Source: Pseudomonas fulva NBRC 16637 = DSM 17717 (GTDB lineage Bacteria; Pseudomonadota; Gammaproteobacteria; Pseudomonadales; Pseudomonadaceae). From it: a stretch of 64,000 nucleotides of DNA. Positions 19,369 to 27,811 of this stretch are shown in pieces. The DNA is taken from NCBI RefSeq assembly GCF_000730565.1, contig NZ_BBIQ01000021.1, positions 1 through 64,000 on the forward strand, written 5' to 3'. The position numbers and the translations under genes are program-made. The notes beneath the pieces are model-generated. The model made no database searches. It saw only the letters and a program-made list of their open reading frames with translations, and had not been told where the DNA came from. Position 1 is the first letter of the stretch; the number at the start of each line of letters is the position of its first letter.

Positions 19369-19682
19369 CTATGTAGTGCGACCAACTTGGAGAGTAGGTG
19401 TGTGCTTTTTCTGATTCTTAACTAAGGCTTGCGCGCGGGTGATCTTGATGAAATCCCGCAATGCCAGGTAGGCATACAAGCCGCCACAGGGAGTGGTGAC
19501 TGCAGCCAACCACATAAACCGAGCAGGAAAGCCCTAGGGCCGGTCGAAATCAAGGGTGAAGCTGCGAGCAATGAGGCGATGAAGTAGATCAGTAGCCACC
19601 AGACCTTGAACCCACGCTCGATGGCCAGTGGATGCAGTTTGTCGGCATCACCGATCTTATACGTGGGGAGGTGACTGGATGC
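19369..19682 (-). pseudogene. Remnant of a small membrane protein gene with a frameshift
   Basis: On the minus strand the reading KIGDADKLHPLAIERGF, followed by a hydrophobic segment (VWWLLIYFIASLLAAS), looks like real protein. Near 19530 it changes to a different frame that reads FMWLAAVTTPCGGLYAYL and then RDFIKITRAQALVKN, ending at a TAG at 19369-19371. Neither frame alone gives a sensible protein; joined by one frameshift they give a compact polypeptide with two hydrophobic segments. I do not recognise the family. The original start is unclear because the upstream part runs into the hairpin at 19725-19753. The remaining bases up to 19771 show nothing else. Confidence 0.45.
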
Positions 19683-19724
19683 TTGATAGCGTTCGAGTCG
19701 CGCTGCCTCCCTGCACTTCGCAGG

Positions 19725-19753
19725 CAAGCCGGCTCAGTCGCCGAGCCGGCTTG
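19725..19753. terminator. Perfect 11-bp inverted repeat downstream of fpvA
   Basis: The arms caagccggctc and gagccggcttg (19725-19735 and 19743-19753) flank a 7-nt loop, 19 bp past the fpvA stop. There is no clear T-tract on either side, so it may be a weak terminator, an mRNA-stabilising hairpin or an intergenic repeat unit. Confidence 0.5.
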
Positions 19754-19771
19754 TCGTCACAGACAGGGGCT

Positions 19772-22222
19772 TTAGAAGCTGTACCGGGTGGTGAACATCA
19801 CGTTGCGGGGCTCACCGTAGTAACCGGTGAAGAACGTGGGGTCCAATGCGCTGAAGTACTTCTTGTCGAACACGTTGTTCACGTTGACGGTGGCGCTCAG
19901 TTCCTTGGTGATGTCGTAGCGTGCCATCAGGTCTAACACAGCGTATTGCTGCTGGGTCGCCTTGCCCTGGCTGGTGGTCAGGCTCAGGCCGCTCTGCCAG
20001 TTCATGCCGCCGCCCACGGTCAGCTGGTTGAGATCGCCGGGCAGGCGGTATGTGGTCCAGAGCTTGACCAGGTTGGCAGGCGCTTCGGTCATGATGCGCT
20101 CGCGGTCCGAGTCCTTGGTCAGGCTGTGGCTGTAGCTGGCGCTGACGTTCCAGTCGGGCATGACTTCGCCGTAGATTTCCATGTCGATGCCGCGGGTCTT
20201 GGCGCCGGACACCGCGCGGTACGCCGACTCACGAATGGTCCCTTCGACGGTTTCGCCGGTGGCCACGCCCAGGTTGTCCTGCTTGATTTCGTAAAGGGCG
20301 ACGGCGGTGTTGACCCGCCCATCCAGAAATTCGCTTTTCAGGCCAATTTCGTAGTTGTCACCTTCGCGCGATTCCAGGGTCTTGCCTGCCTGATCGCGGA
20401 TCGACTGCGGCTTGTAGATCTTGGTGTAGCTGGCGTAAAGCGAGTGGATGTCGGTAAGGTCGTACACCACCCCTGCATAAGGGGTGACGAAACCGCTCTC
20501 GCGGGTGGAGGCGCGGCTGTTCAGGCCCGGATAGGACGGGTTGGCCACGGTTTTTTTCTTGTAGCTGTAGTCGCCCACCCGTGCGCCCAGGATCAGCGAC
20601 AGGTCATCGGTGGGTTTGAAACGCGCCACCATGTACGCGGCGTTCTGGCGCACGGTGGTGTCGTCGTTCATCAGCTTGCCCACGGAAAGGGGGCGCTCGG
20701 TGTCGTTGTCCCAGGTGTAGATGTTGGCCGGACGGCCTTCCAGGTCGTCGTCGGCCGGGTCGCTGTAGTCGTGGAATTCCGAACCGCTCAAGCCGATCAC
20801 CAGCTCATGCTCGCGGCCCAACAGCTGGAAGGGGCCCTGGACCAAGGCGTCGATGCCCAGTTGGCGCTGCGAGCCTGAGCCGTCGCCGCCGTACAGGTAG
20901 GCCCCTTCGCCGGTTTGCTTGTCGGGGAAGTCGCCGCTGAGCGAGGCCAGGGAATAGTCGCGCGAACTGTACATGTTGTTGACCGCCACCTTGAGCTTCC
21001 AGTCGTTGACCAGGCTCTGCTCAAGGTTGGCGAAGGTGGTAAGGGTGTTCTGCTTACGGTAGCTCCAGCGCGAACCTGCGTTGATCGAACGGGAAAAGTC
21101 GGTCTGTTCGCCATTGCTGTAGAACAGCGGGAAGCTGGCGAACGATACGCCACGCGGGTTGTTCTTCTGGTAGTCCACGCCCACGCTCAACAGGGTGCTG
21201 TCGGTGAGGTCGGCTTCGAGGATGCCGTAGTAGGTCTGTTTTTCCTGTTGGTAGTGGTCGATGTAGCTGTTGCCCTGCTTGTTCGCCACGACCGTGCGAC
21301 CGCGCAGGCGGGCATCGTCGGTCAGGGGGCCGGACACGTCCACCTCGGTGCGGTAGGTGTCCCAGGAACCCGCCCCGGCGGTGATCGAGCCCTGGAAGGT
21401 GGAGGTCGGGCGCTTGCGGACCAGGTTGATGCTGCCCGAGGGGTCACCGGCGCCTGTCATCAGGCCGGTAGCGCCGCGCACGATTTCGACGCGATCATAA
21501 ATCGAGGTGTCGATCAGGCTTTGTGGGCTGGCACTGGTCTGCACGATCAGGGTCGTGGGGATACCGTCGAACTGGTAGCTGTCGATCGAATAGCCGCGCG
21601 AATAGATGTTCACCCGCTCACTGTCGATGTTCTGCACCGACAGGCCCGGCGCCTGCTTGAGCACGTCACTCAGGGTGGTCAGCTGTTGGTCTTGCAGGCG
21701 TTGACGGGTCATGACGCTGACCGACTGGGGGGTTTCACGCAGGGACATGGGCAGCTTGGTGGACGCACTGCTGCTGTTGACGGTGTACGAACGGCTGGCT
21801 TCGCTCGAGCCGTCCAGGTTGCTCTGCACGGTGGTGGCGTCCAGCTGCAGCGAGCTGGTGTCGTTGCCACGACGGTGAATGGTCACGCTGTTGCCCTGGA
21901 TGTCGTACGCAAGCCCCGTGCCTGCCAGCAAGGTTGCCAGGGCCTGCTGCGCGGTGAGGTGGCCCTTGACGGCTCGACCGTTGAGCCCTTGCACATCATC
22001 GGGGCTGAACAGCACCTGCTGGTCGGCCTGGCGACCGAACGCCTGCAGCGAAGCGGAGAGCGGCATGGCGGCAATGTCCACATCCACTTCCTGGGCCATC
22101 ACCTGGGCCGACAGCGGCAGGCACAGCGCCATGCCCAGGCTCGAGCCGAGCAGCGTCGTCTGGAAGACACGGTGAAGCCTGAAGGCTTGGGTGATCGGGT
22201 TGAGCGTGCTAAGGGCTGGCAT
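19772..22222 (-). CDS. fpvA: Ferripyoverdine TonB-dependent receptor with signalling domain
   Basis: This 816-residue outer-membrane receptor imports ferric pyoverdine. After a signal region ending near AQVMAQEVDVD comes an STN domain (about residues 45-120, MPLSASLQAFGRQADQQVLF), which in FpvA signals to inner-membrane anti-sigma factors. The plug starts around LPMSLRETPQSVSVMT and continues through VEIVRGATGLMTGAGDPSG. The beta-barrel fills the rest and ends in the typical terminal Phe (TTRYSF). The start is supported by agagagga just upstream. It follows pvdE by 111 bp, with a Fur-box-like site in the gap, so it may be transcribed on its own as well as by read-through. No FpvR-like anti-sigma gene is adjacent, so the signalling partner must lie elsewhere. 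Confidence 0.96.
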   Translation of the reverse strand: MPALSTLNPITQAFRLHRVFQTTLLGSSLGMALCLPLSAQVMAQEVDVDIAAMPLSASLQAFGRQADQQVLFSPDDVQGLNGRAVKGHLTAQQALATLLAGTGLAYDIQGNSVTIHRRGNDTSSLQLDATTVQSNLDGSSEASRSYTVNSSSASTKLPMSLRETPQSVSVMTRQRLQDQQLTTLSDVLKQAPGLSVQNIDSERVNIYSRGYSIDSYQFDGIPTTLIVQTSASPQSLIDTSIYDRVEIVRGATGLMTGAGDPSGSINLVRKRPTSTFQGSITAGAGSWDTYRTEVDVSGPLTDDARLRGRTVVANKQGNSYIDHYQQEKQTYYGILEADLTDSTLLSVGVDYQKNNPRGVSFASFPLFYSNGEQTDFSRSINAGSRWSYRKQNTLTTFANLEQSLVNDWKLKVAVNNMYSSRDYSLASLSGDFPDKQTGEGAYLYGGDGSGSQRQLGIDALVQGPFQLLGREHELVIGLSGSEFHDYSDPADDDLEGRPANIYTWDNDTERPLSVGKLMNDDTTVRQNAAYMVARFKPTDDLSLILGARVGDYSYKKKTVANPSYPGLNSRASTRESGFVTPYAGVVYDLTDIHSLYASYTKIYKPQSIRDQAGKTLESREGDNYEIGLKSEFLDGRVNTAVALYEIKQDNLGVATGETVEGTIRESAYRAVSGAKTRGIDMEIYGEVMPDWNVSASYSHSLTKDSDRERIMTEAPANLVKLWTTYRLPGDLNQLTVGGGMNWQSGLSLTTSQGKATQQQYAVLDLMARYDITKELSATVNVNNVFDKKYFSALDPTFFTGYYGEPRNVMFTTRYSF

Positions 22223-22249
22223 TACATCCTCTCTGGTGGAGATTTAAAT

Positions 22250-22268
22250 GATAATGATTTGTATTAGT
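22250..22268. promoter_or_regulatory. Fur box upstream of fpvA
   Basis: GATAATGATTTGTATTAGT matches the 19-bp Fur consensus at 13 positions, including an intact first half-site GATAATGAT. It lies 28 bp before the fpvA start, where a repressor would block the promoter. I found no TAAAT-N16-CGT iron-starvation box in this gap. Confidence 0.7.
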
Positions 22269-22333
22269 TGCTCAGTGAGACGCACCAGCGTAGGAAAACC
22301 GGAAAGAAAAAATTTCAGTCCGGTTACAACGCT

Positions 22334-23983
22334 TCAGGCGGGGTGGAGTGCTGGCGCGATCTTGCCGCGGTACAGGCGCACCAAGTGGTCGGCCATATCG
22401 AAGTAGCGATCGTCGTGGGAGATCACGATGATGGTCTTGCCCAGCCGCTTCAGGTCCGGCAGCAGCTCGGTGTAGAAGATCCGCCTGAAGGTCGGATCCT
22501 GGTCGGCGGCCCATTCATCGAACACCAGTACGGGACGCTCCTCCAGCCAGGCGCTGACCAGCGCCAGGCGCTTGCGCTGACCGGTGGACAGGTCGGTGGT
22601 GCTGAACACCCCGTCACGAATGCTCACCTTGTGGTCGATCTCCAGGCGCCTGAGGTAGCGCCCGGCGTCATCGGGTAGCGGTTGATCGCCTTGGATCACG
22701 TCGTCGAACAGGTAGTAGTCAGCGAAGATGGTGGTGAACAGCTGGCGGTAGTCATCGCGGGTCTGGGCCGTCACGGGCTGGCCGTTGAGCACGATGCTCC
22801 CGCCTTGCGGGGCGTACAAGCCCAGCAGCAGCTTGATCAGGGTGGTCTTGCCGCAGCCGTTTTCACCGACGATGAACACGATGTCGCCTTGCTGGACTCG
22901 CAGGTTCACCGGCCCGAACTGGAAGGGCTCGGCGCCCTCCACGGCAGGGAAGGTGTAGCGAACGTCCTTAAGTTCGAGCGCGTTCATGGCCATGGTCGGT
23001 TTGCGTGCGTCGTCCAGCAGCAGGTGTGGTTCGGGCGAGGAGAACTGCGTCGACAGCGCAGCAATACGACGAAAGGCGATCCGGGCCTTGCCGATGATCG
23101 GCAGGGTGCTGATCAGGTGCTCCAGCGGGCCTTTCATGTACAGCAGCACCAGCACGAAACCGCTGGTAACGCTCTTGTCTGTCGAGGGCCAGTACGATTG
23201 CAGGGCCAGCGCCACCGCAATCACCACGAAGAACAACATCGAGCCCAGGGTCTTGGCGATCACGAAGGTGTTGATCGAACGGACCTGGGTGACGCAGATC
23301 CGATTGGCCGTGTCGCGGATGCCGTGGCTGAACATCCGTTGGCGGCGCGGCCGGTGAATGCGCAGTTCCTTGGCCCCTTCGGCGATGGCGCTGTAGTGTT
23401 TCTGCAAGTCGTCCTCCGCTTCCCGGGCGGCTTCGAAGCCCCGCATGCCTCTGGCCTGGGCGATGAACTGCAGCACGGTGCCCACGCCGATGGCCACCAG
23501 TATCACCAGGAACATCTGCCAGGACAGGTGCGCCAGGTAGCCCAGGCACCCCAGCGTCACGGTGAGCGAGATGGCCAGCGGGGCGAAGACGTAGGCGAAG
23601 TCGCTGATGGTGTCCACGTCATGGGTCAGTACCGGGATCAGCCGATGGCTGCGGTAGCGCTCGATCTGGTCGATGGGCGCGGCCAGCACCTTCTCACCCA
23701 GCTGACGACGCAAGGTGGCGATGACGTGTTGGCCTACGTAGTTGGTGCCCATGTCGGACAGAACCGAGCTGAGCAGGGCCAGCAGGCACAGGCCAGCGAA
23801 GCCCAGTACCACGCCTTGCGTCAGGCCGGCGTCGCTGTGCAAGCTGCTGTTGATGGTGGCCAGCAAAGCGGTGACGCTCAGGCCACCGATCATGCCCAGG
23901 ACGATGCAAACCGTGACCAGAGGCCAGAACGGCTTGAGCAGGCCGAACAGTTCCCTGACGGCGCCACGAGGTTGATGGGTCAT
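22334..23983 (-). CDS. pvdE: ABC exporter for the pyoverdine precursor (ferribactin)
   Basis: This 549-residue half-transporter has permease and ATPase fused. About six membrane segments fill residues 15-300, then comes the ATPase with Walker A GENGCGKTT, signature LSTGQRKRLAL and Walker B VLVFDEWAADQ. This matches the cyclic-peptide/PvdE family, which moves acylated ferribactin from cytoplasm to periplasm where chromophore maturation happens. ATG 23983 is preceded by gaggag at good spacing. It lies 27 bp after pvdO on the same strand, so pvdM-N-O-E look like one transcription unit, with fpvA downstream. Confidence 0.95.
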   Translation of the reverse strand: MTHQPRGAVRELFGLLKPFWPLVTVCIVLGMIGGLSVTALLATINSSLHSDAGLTQGVVLGFAGLCLLALLSSVLSDMGTNYVGQHVIATLRRQLGEKVLAAPIDQIERYRSHRLIPVLTHDVDTISDFAYVFAPLAISLTVTLGCLGYLAHLSWQMFLVILVAIGVGTVLQFIAQARGMRGFEAAREAEDDLQKHYSAIAEGAKELRIHRPRRQRMFSHGIRDTANRICVTQVRSINTFVIAKTLGSMLFFVVIAVALALQSYWPSTDKSVTSGFVLVLLYMKGPLEHLISTLPIIGKARIAFRRIAALSTQFSSPEPHLLLDDARKPTMAMNALELKDVRYTFPAVEGAEPFQFGPVNLRVQQGDIVFIVGENGCGKTTLIKLLLGLYAPQGGSIVLNGQPVTAQTRDDYRQLFTTIFADYYLFDDVIQGDQPLPDDAGRYLRRLEIDHKVSIRDGVFSTTDLSTGQRKRLALVSAWLEERPVLVFDEWAADQDPTFRRIFYTELLPDLKRLGKTIIVISHDDRYFDMADHLVRLYRGKIAPALHPA

Positions 23984-24010
23984 GTGTTTCTCCTCAATCG
24001 CGTGGGGCTG

Positions 24011-24943
24011 TCAGAGTTCGCGGACGACTCGGAAACCAAGGAAATCGCCGCGAACCTCGGGCGAGCGGTTGTTGCGGTTGCCCGAGCGCGAGAACACCGG
24101 GGCCTCGCCCCAGTCGTTGCCGCGCATGACGCGTTTCTCGCAGTTGCCGGTTTTCCAGGCGCTGCCATCGGCAGGCGCACCTTCGTAGTCTGGGTTCAGG
24201 CAGTCGGCCGTCCACTCGTAGACATTGCCGTGCATGTCGTACACGCCAAAGGCATTGGCCGGGTAGCTGCCCACGGGCGCGGTGTAGGAGTAGCCATCGG
24301 CAGGGCCATAGGTATTGGCGTGCTGGCTGATGCTGTAGGCCTTCTCGTCGTTGTTGTCGAAGGGGAACGGGAAAGAGCCAGTGGAGCCGGCCCGGGCGGC
24401 GTATTCGCGCTGCGCCTCGCTGATCAGGCGGTAAGTGTGCCCGGTTTTTTTCGTCAGCCATTGAGCATACGCATCGGCGTCGAACCAGCTGATGCACACC
24501 GCCGGCTGGCGAGGGCCCTGCTTGTAGGTGGGTTTGCTGGCCTTGCAGAAGCGGCCAGGACGGGTGTCGCCATCGGCGATCTTGACCCCGGTTTCCCGGA
24601 TGTACGCATCCAGCTCGCCTGCGGTGACCGGGAAGCGGCCCACCGCGAACGGTTTGGCGAAGGTCACGGTATGCTGCGGGCCCTCATCGTATTCGCGACC
24701 CACTTCATCCTCCGGGGTACCCATCAGGTAACTGCCGGCGGGCAGCACTACCATTTCCGGGCAATGTGGGCAGTCCTTGAAAACGCTACCGGGTTTGATC
24801 GCTTCGCCCGCGTGTACGGCAGGGCTGGCCAGCAGGCCGAGCAGCACGGCAGTGCCGAGCCTGTACAGGGTGCTGGACAATGGCTTGAATGAAACGCAAG
24901 GCAGGTTGGGCATGGTGAAAAGTCCGTGATCGATGGTCTGCAT
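24011..24943 (-). CDS. pvdO: Periplasmic pyoverdine maturation protein, FGE-sulfatase fold
   Basis: This 310-residue exported protein has a hydrophobic signal segment (TAVLLGLLASPAVHA) followed by a formylglycine-generating-enzyme-like domain. Recognisable motifs are EMVVLPAGSYLMGTPEDE, YDMHGNVYEWTADC, VMRGNDWG and the C-terminal GDFLGFRVVREL. PvdO homologues are needed for the periplasmic oxidation of dihydropyoverdine to pyoverdine. The ATG at 24943 lies 7 nt after the pvdN stop; an in-frame ATG at 24913 would give a more normal signal peptide and is a real alternative start. Confidence 0.93.
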   Translation of the reverse strand: MQTIDHGLFTMPNLPCVSFKPLSSTLYRLGTAVLLGLLASPAVHAGEAIKPGSVFKDCPHCPEMVVLPAGSYLMGTPEDEVGREYDEGPQHTVTFAKPFAVGRFPVTAGELDAYIRETGVKIADGDTRPGRFCKASKPTYKQGPRQPAVCISWFDADAYAQWLTKKTGHTYRLISEAQREYAARAGSTGSFPFPFDNNDEKAYSISQHANTYGPADGYSYTAPVGSYPANAFGVYDMHGNVYEWTADCLNPDYEGAPADGSAWKTGNCEKRVMRGNDWGEAPVFSRSGNRNNRSPEVRGDFLGFRVVREL

Positions 24944-24950
24944 GAGGGGT

Positions 24951-26237
24951 TCAGCGGCGCAAGCGTGGAGTGAGCACAGCGATCAGCCGGTCGATTTCGG
25001 CTTCGGTGTTGAGCAGGCCCGGTGCAGTGCGTACCACCGGGCCCACGTCGCGCGACACCGCATCGACGACGATGCGCTGGCTGTTGAGGTAGGCGGCGAC
25101 CTCGTCGGCATCCTGGTCGGCTACCCGAAAGAAGGTGAAACCTGCCGATTGGCGAGTGCTGCGCGGCGTGACCAGTTGCACGCCCGGCATCGTTTCGAGC
25201 CGCTGTTTGAGGTAGTCGTTGAGGCCGTGAATGCGTGCCTGTATGGCGGCCTTGCCCTGCCGCAGGTGCAAGTCGAAGGCTGCGCCCAGCGCCCATCGGT
25301 GCTCGAAGGCGTGATAGCCGCCTGGGGTGAAGGTGGTGGCGAAATCCTCATCTTCGGAAAAAGTCGCGATGAGGGGGTTCAGGTTGTCGAGTGCGGTGCT
25401 GGCCGCGCAGATGATCCCTGTGCCGCGCGGGCCGAACATCCACTTGTGCGTGCCGGCAATGAAGTAGTCGCAGTTGAGCTCGGCAAAGTGCATGTCCTCT
25501 ACACCAAAGCCATGCACGCCGTCGACGACGTACAGGATGCGCTCATGCTCGGCGCGGTCCCGGTTGGCCTCGCGCACCAGTTCGCCGATGGCGCCCACCG
25601 GCAGCTTCACGCCACTGCCCGAATGCACCCAGGTCATGCCCAGCACGCGGGTCTTGGGGTTGATGGCCGCCTTGATGGTGCTCAGCACCTGGTCGGTGGA
25701 CAGGTTCCACGGCTCGTCGAACAGGCGCAGCCGGCGTACCGGGGTGCCATCGCGGGCGGTGCGAAAGTCCAACGTGTGGCGCGCTGCCGAGTGCTCGTGC
25801 ACCGTCGTCAGGATCTCTTGCCCGGGTGCTATCTTGAGCCCGCCGTAGATCAGGCCCAACCCCTCTGTCGTGCTGCCGGTCAGGGCAATTTGCCGTGGGG
25901 CGACTTGCAGGTAACGGGCCGCCGCTTCGCGGACCTGCGCTTCGTGCTTCCATTCCGACTGGCTATCCCAGTCCACCAGCCGGGCCGGGTGCCGATCGAA
26001 TTGCGCGCGCAGAGCCTCGATGGCGTCGCGTACCGGTTTTGGGTGCGAGGTGATCAGAAAGTTGGCGAAGTGGGCGTAGGCTGGGTCGAGGTCGAACAAG
26101 CTGCGAAAGCCCGCCCAGGCGTCAGAGCCTGCGGCCCGTGTGGGCGCTGCCTGGGCGGCGGGTATCAAATGGCTTGCCAGTGGCAGGCTGGCAGCGAGCA
26201 GGCTGGCCTGCTTGAGAAAGGCGCGACGGTCGTTCAT
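24951..26237 (-). CDS. pvdN: Periplasmic PLP-dependent pyoverdine side-chain enzyme (Tat substrate)
   Basis: This 428-residue protein of the class V aminotransferase fold has a twin-arginine signal (MNDRRAFLKQASLLAAS). The start was set at 26237 because that codon puts the Tat motif at the N-terminus and leaves 16 nt after pvdM; a longer in-frame ORF would hide the signal. The PLP lysine is in FIAGTHKWMFGPRGTG. PvdN is known to convert the pyoverdine glutamate side chain toward succinamide in the periplasm. It is the second gene of the pvdMNOE run. Confidence 0.95.
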   Translation of the reverse strand: MNDRRAFLKQASLLAASLPLASHLIPAAQAAPTRAAGSDAWAGFRSLFDLDPAYAHFANFLITSHPKPVRDAIEALRAQFDRHPARLVDWDSQSEWKHEAQVREAAARYLQVAPRQIALTGSTTEGLGLIYGGLKIAPGQEILTTVHEHSAARHTLDFRTARDGTPVRRLRLFDEPWNLSTDQVLSTIKAAINPKTRVLGMTWVHSGSGVKLPVGAIGELVREANRDRAEHERILYVVDGVHGFGVEDMHFAELNCDYFIAGTHKWMFGPRGTGIICAASTALDNLNPLIATFSEDEDFATTFTPGGYHAFEHRWALGAAFDLHLRQGKAAIQARIHGLNDYLKQRLETMPGVQLVTPRSTRQSAGFTFFRVADQDADEVAAYLNSQRIVVDAVSRDVGPVVRTAPGLLNTEAEIDRLIAVLTPRLRR

Positions 26238-26253
26238 CTGAGGGCTCGCATCA

Positions 26254-27600
26254 TCATCGTGAGGGGGTGGCGCCAGGGGCCGCTGCCGCCTGCACCTGCT
26301 GCCAGACACGCAGGAAATTGCCGCCCCACAGCTTGCTGATGTCAGCTTCGGAGTAACCCCGTGTAATCAGTTCGGCCGTGACGTTGCGGGCCTCGCTGGC
26401 GTCCTGCCAGCCGTCAATGCCACCGCCTTCGTTGAAGTCCGAACTCAGGCCTACATGGTCGATGCCGACCTTGCGCACCGCGTAGTCGATGGCGTCGCCG
26501 TAGTCCTTGAGCGTGGCTGGCGGTTCTTCGTCGAGAATGGCGTACAACGCATTGGCGTACTGGCCCACTTTCTGTTCCGGCCAGCCCGCGATAACGGGGT
26601 CGCCCGGCATGAGGGCGTAGTTCAGGTCAGCCAGGGGCGGCAGGGCATAGTCGCTGCGCAGCGCGTTGAGGCGCTCCTGGGTTTTGTTGCTCAAGGGCTT
26701 GAGGTAGGTGGAGAAGGCGACGATCTGGATGACACCGCCGCTGTCCTTGATCAGTTGCATTTCCTTGTCCGACAGGTTGCGGCGGATGTCGACCATCGCC
26801 CGGGGCGCCGAATGCGACGCCACCACCGGTGCCCGGCTGAGCGCCACGACCTGGGCCAGGGCCTGGCTGGACATCTGCGACACGTCGATGATCACCCCCA
26901 GATCGTTCAGGCGCTGTACTGCCTGCTTGCCGATGGATGACAGGCCTTCGAGTGCATCGACGGTGTCATTGAAAAAGGGCAGCGGGCGCGAGGAGTCGGC
27001 CCAGCTGTTGTTGCCTACGTAGCTGAAGCCGAACAGGCGCACGCCGCGCGCAGCCCAACGGTCCAGCTGGTCCAGGTCGTCGCCCAGTGCGTAGGCATTG
27101 AGCATGCTGAGCAACACCGCAAACTTGCCTTCGCCGTGCAACCTGCGCATGTCCTGCGGGGTATAGGCAACGCCCACCCGTTCGGGGAAGTCGCGGACCA
27201 TGCCCATGATGGCGTTGTAGCGCACCTCTTGCGTGTGGCGGGCGGCCTCGACGAAGCCGGGGGTAGGGCGGTGTGGGCCATCGTCGCCGGTCCAGGATTC
27301 GGGCCAGGCGAAAATGGTCAGGGCAGCGGCAGACAGGCGCCCGCGCGCAGCTTTGTTCAGGTCGAAGCGACCAGCACCGTCTTGGTCGGCTTCGCTGCCT
27401 TCGGTGCCGAAGGTCAGCGGCAGTGTGATGTGGCTGTCGAACGAAAGCAGGCGTTCCTGCAGGTCATTGGCCTGGCGCATGACGTCCCTGGGGTAGCCTG
27501 ACGGCGTGTCGAGATAGTCCCAGGCCGCCCACCCGGCACCGGCGGTCACGGCCGCGGCCAGGCTGATATACAAGGCTTTTTTCCAGCGTGGTGTCGTCAT
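26254..27600 (-). CDS. pvdM: Membrane-anchored renal-dipeptidase-like protein of pyoverdine maturation
   Basis: This 448-residue M19-family protein has an uncleaved N-terminal hydrophobic anchor (ALYISLAAAVTAGAGWAAW), placing the enzyme in the periplasm. Family landmarks include FDSHITLP, SYVGNNSWADS, VIIDVSQMSS, VVASHSAPRAM and GIDHVGLSSDFN. Compared with true M19 dipeptidases, several zinc ligands are changed: the HxD motif reads HIT, the His of the DLSH motif is Gln (DVSQ), and the bridging Glu region reads LLSMLN. PvdM is required for periplasmic pyoverdine maturation, acting with PvdP. It is the first gene of the minus-strand run and is preceded by an iron-starvation sigma box. Confidence 0.95.
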   Translation of the reverse strand: MTTPRWKKALYISLAAAVTAGAGWAAWDYLDTPSGYPRDVMRQANDLQERLLSFDSHITLPLTFGTEGSEADQDGAGRFDLNKAARGRLSAAALTIFAWPESWTGDDGPHRPTPGFVEAARHTQEVRYNAIMGMVRDFPERVGVAYTPQDMRRLHGEGKFAVLLSMLNAYALGDDLDQLDRWAARGVRLFGFSYVGNNSWADSSRPLPFFNDTVDALEGLSSIGKQAVQRLNDLGVIIDVSQMSSQALAQVVALSRAPVVASHSAPRAMVDIRRNLSDKEMQLIKDSGGVIQIVAFSTYLKPLSNKTQERLNALRSDYALPPLADLNYALMPGDPVIAGWPEQKVGQYANALYAILDEEPPATLKDYGDAIDYAVRKVGIDHVGLSSDFNEGGGIDGWQDASEARNVTAELITRGYSEADISKLWGGNFLRVWQQVQAAAAPGATPSR

Positions 27601-27661
27601 CTTGGTCTCAGTAGGTTCACCGTCGAGGGATGGGCTTGGATGCCGCCGCTACCTGGAGGGA

Positions 27662-27685
27662 ACGAGCTGCGATAGCGGAAATTTA
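27662..27685 (-). promoter_or_regulatory. Iron-starvation sigma (PvdS/PfrI) promoter box for pvdM
   Basis: Read on the minus strand this is TAAAT, 16 bases, CGT: ATTTA at 27681-27685 and ACG at 27662-27664 on the plus strand. It lies 62 bp before the pvdM start. The form matches the IS box recognised by PvdS-type sigma factors. Confidence 0.85.
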
Positions 27686-27733
27686 AGCGCCCGCCCGTTG
27701 ACTGAAGACAGGTGCCAGGGCGCACTGCAGCGC

Positions 27734-27757
27734 TAAATTTCGCCCGCCGAGCCACGT
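27734..27757 (+). promoter_or_regulatory. Iron-starvation sigma (PvdS/PfrI) promoter box for pvdP
   Basis: TAAAT at 27734-27738, 16 bases, CGT at 27755-27757, with gc just before TAAAT as in known IS boxes. It lies 54 bp before the chosen pvdP start, so the pvdM/pvdP gap holds one box on each strand. Confidence 0.85.
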
Positions 27758-27811
27758 CCTAGCCTTGGATGGGCCGTGCTCCATGGCCGAAGTGAAAGCA
27801 CAGGTAGGGCA

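Noticed and set aside
20915..24892. Plus-strand ORFs of 450 and 736 residues across fpvA and pvdE-pvdO
   Set aside because: They are antisense to clear TonB receptor, ABC exporter and PvdO genes and have no recognisable motif of their own.
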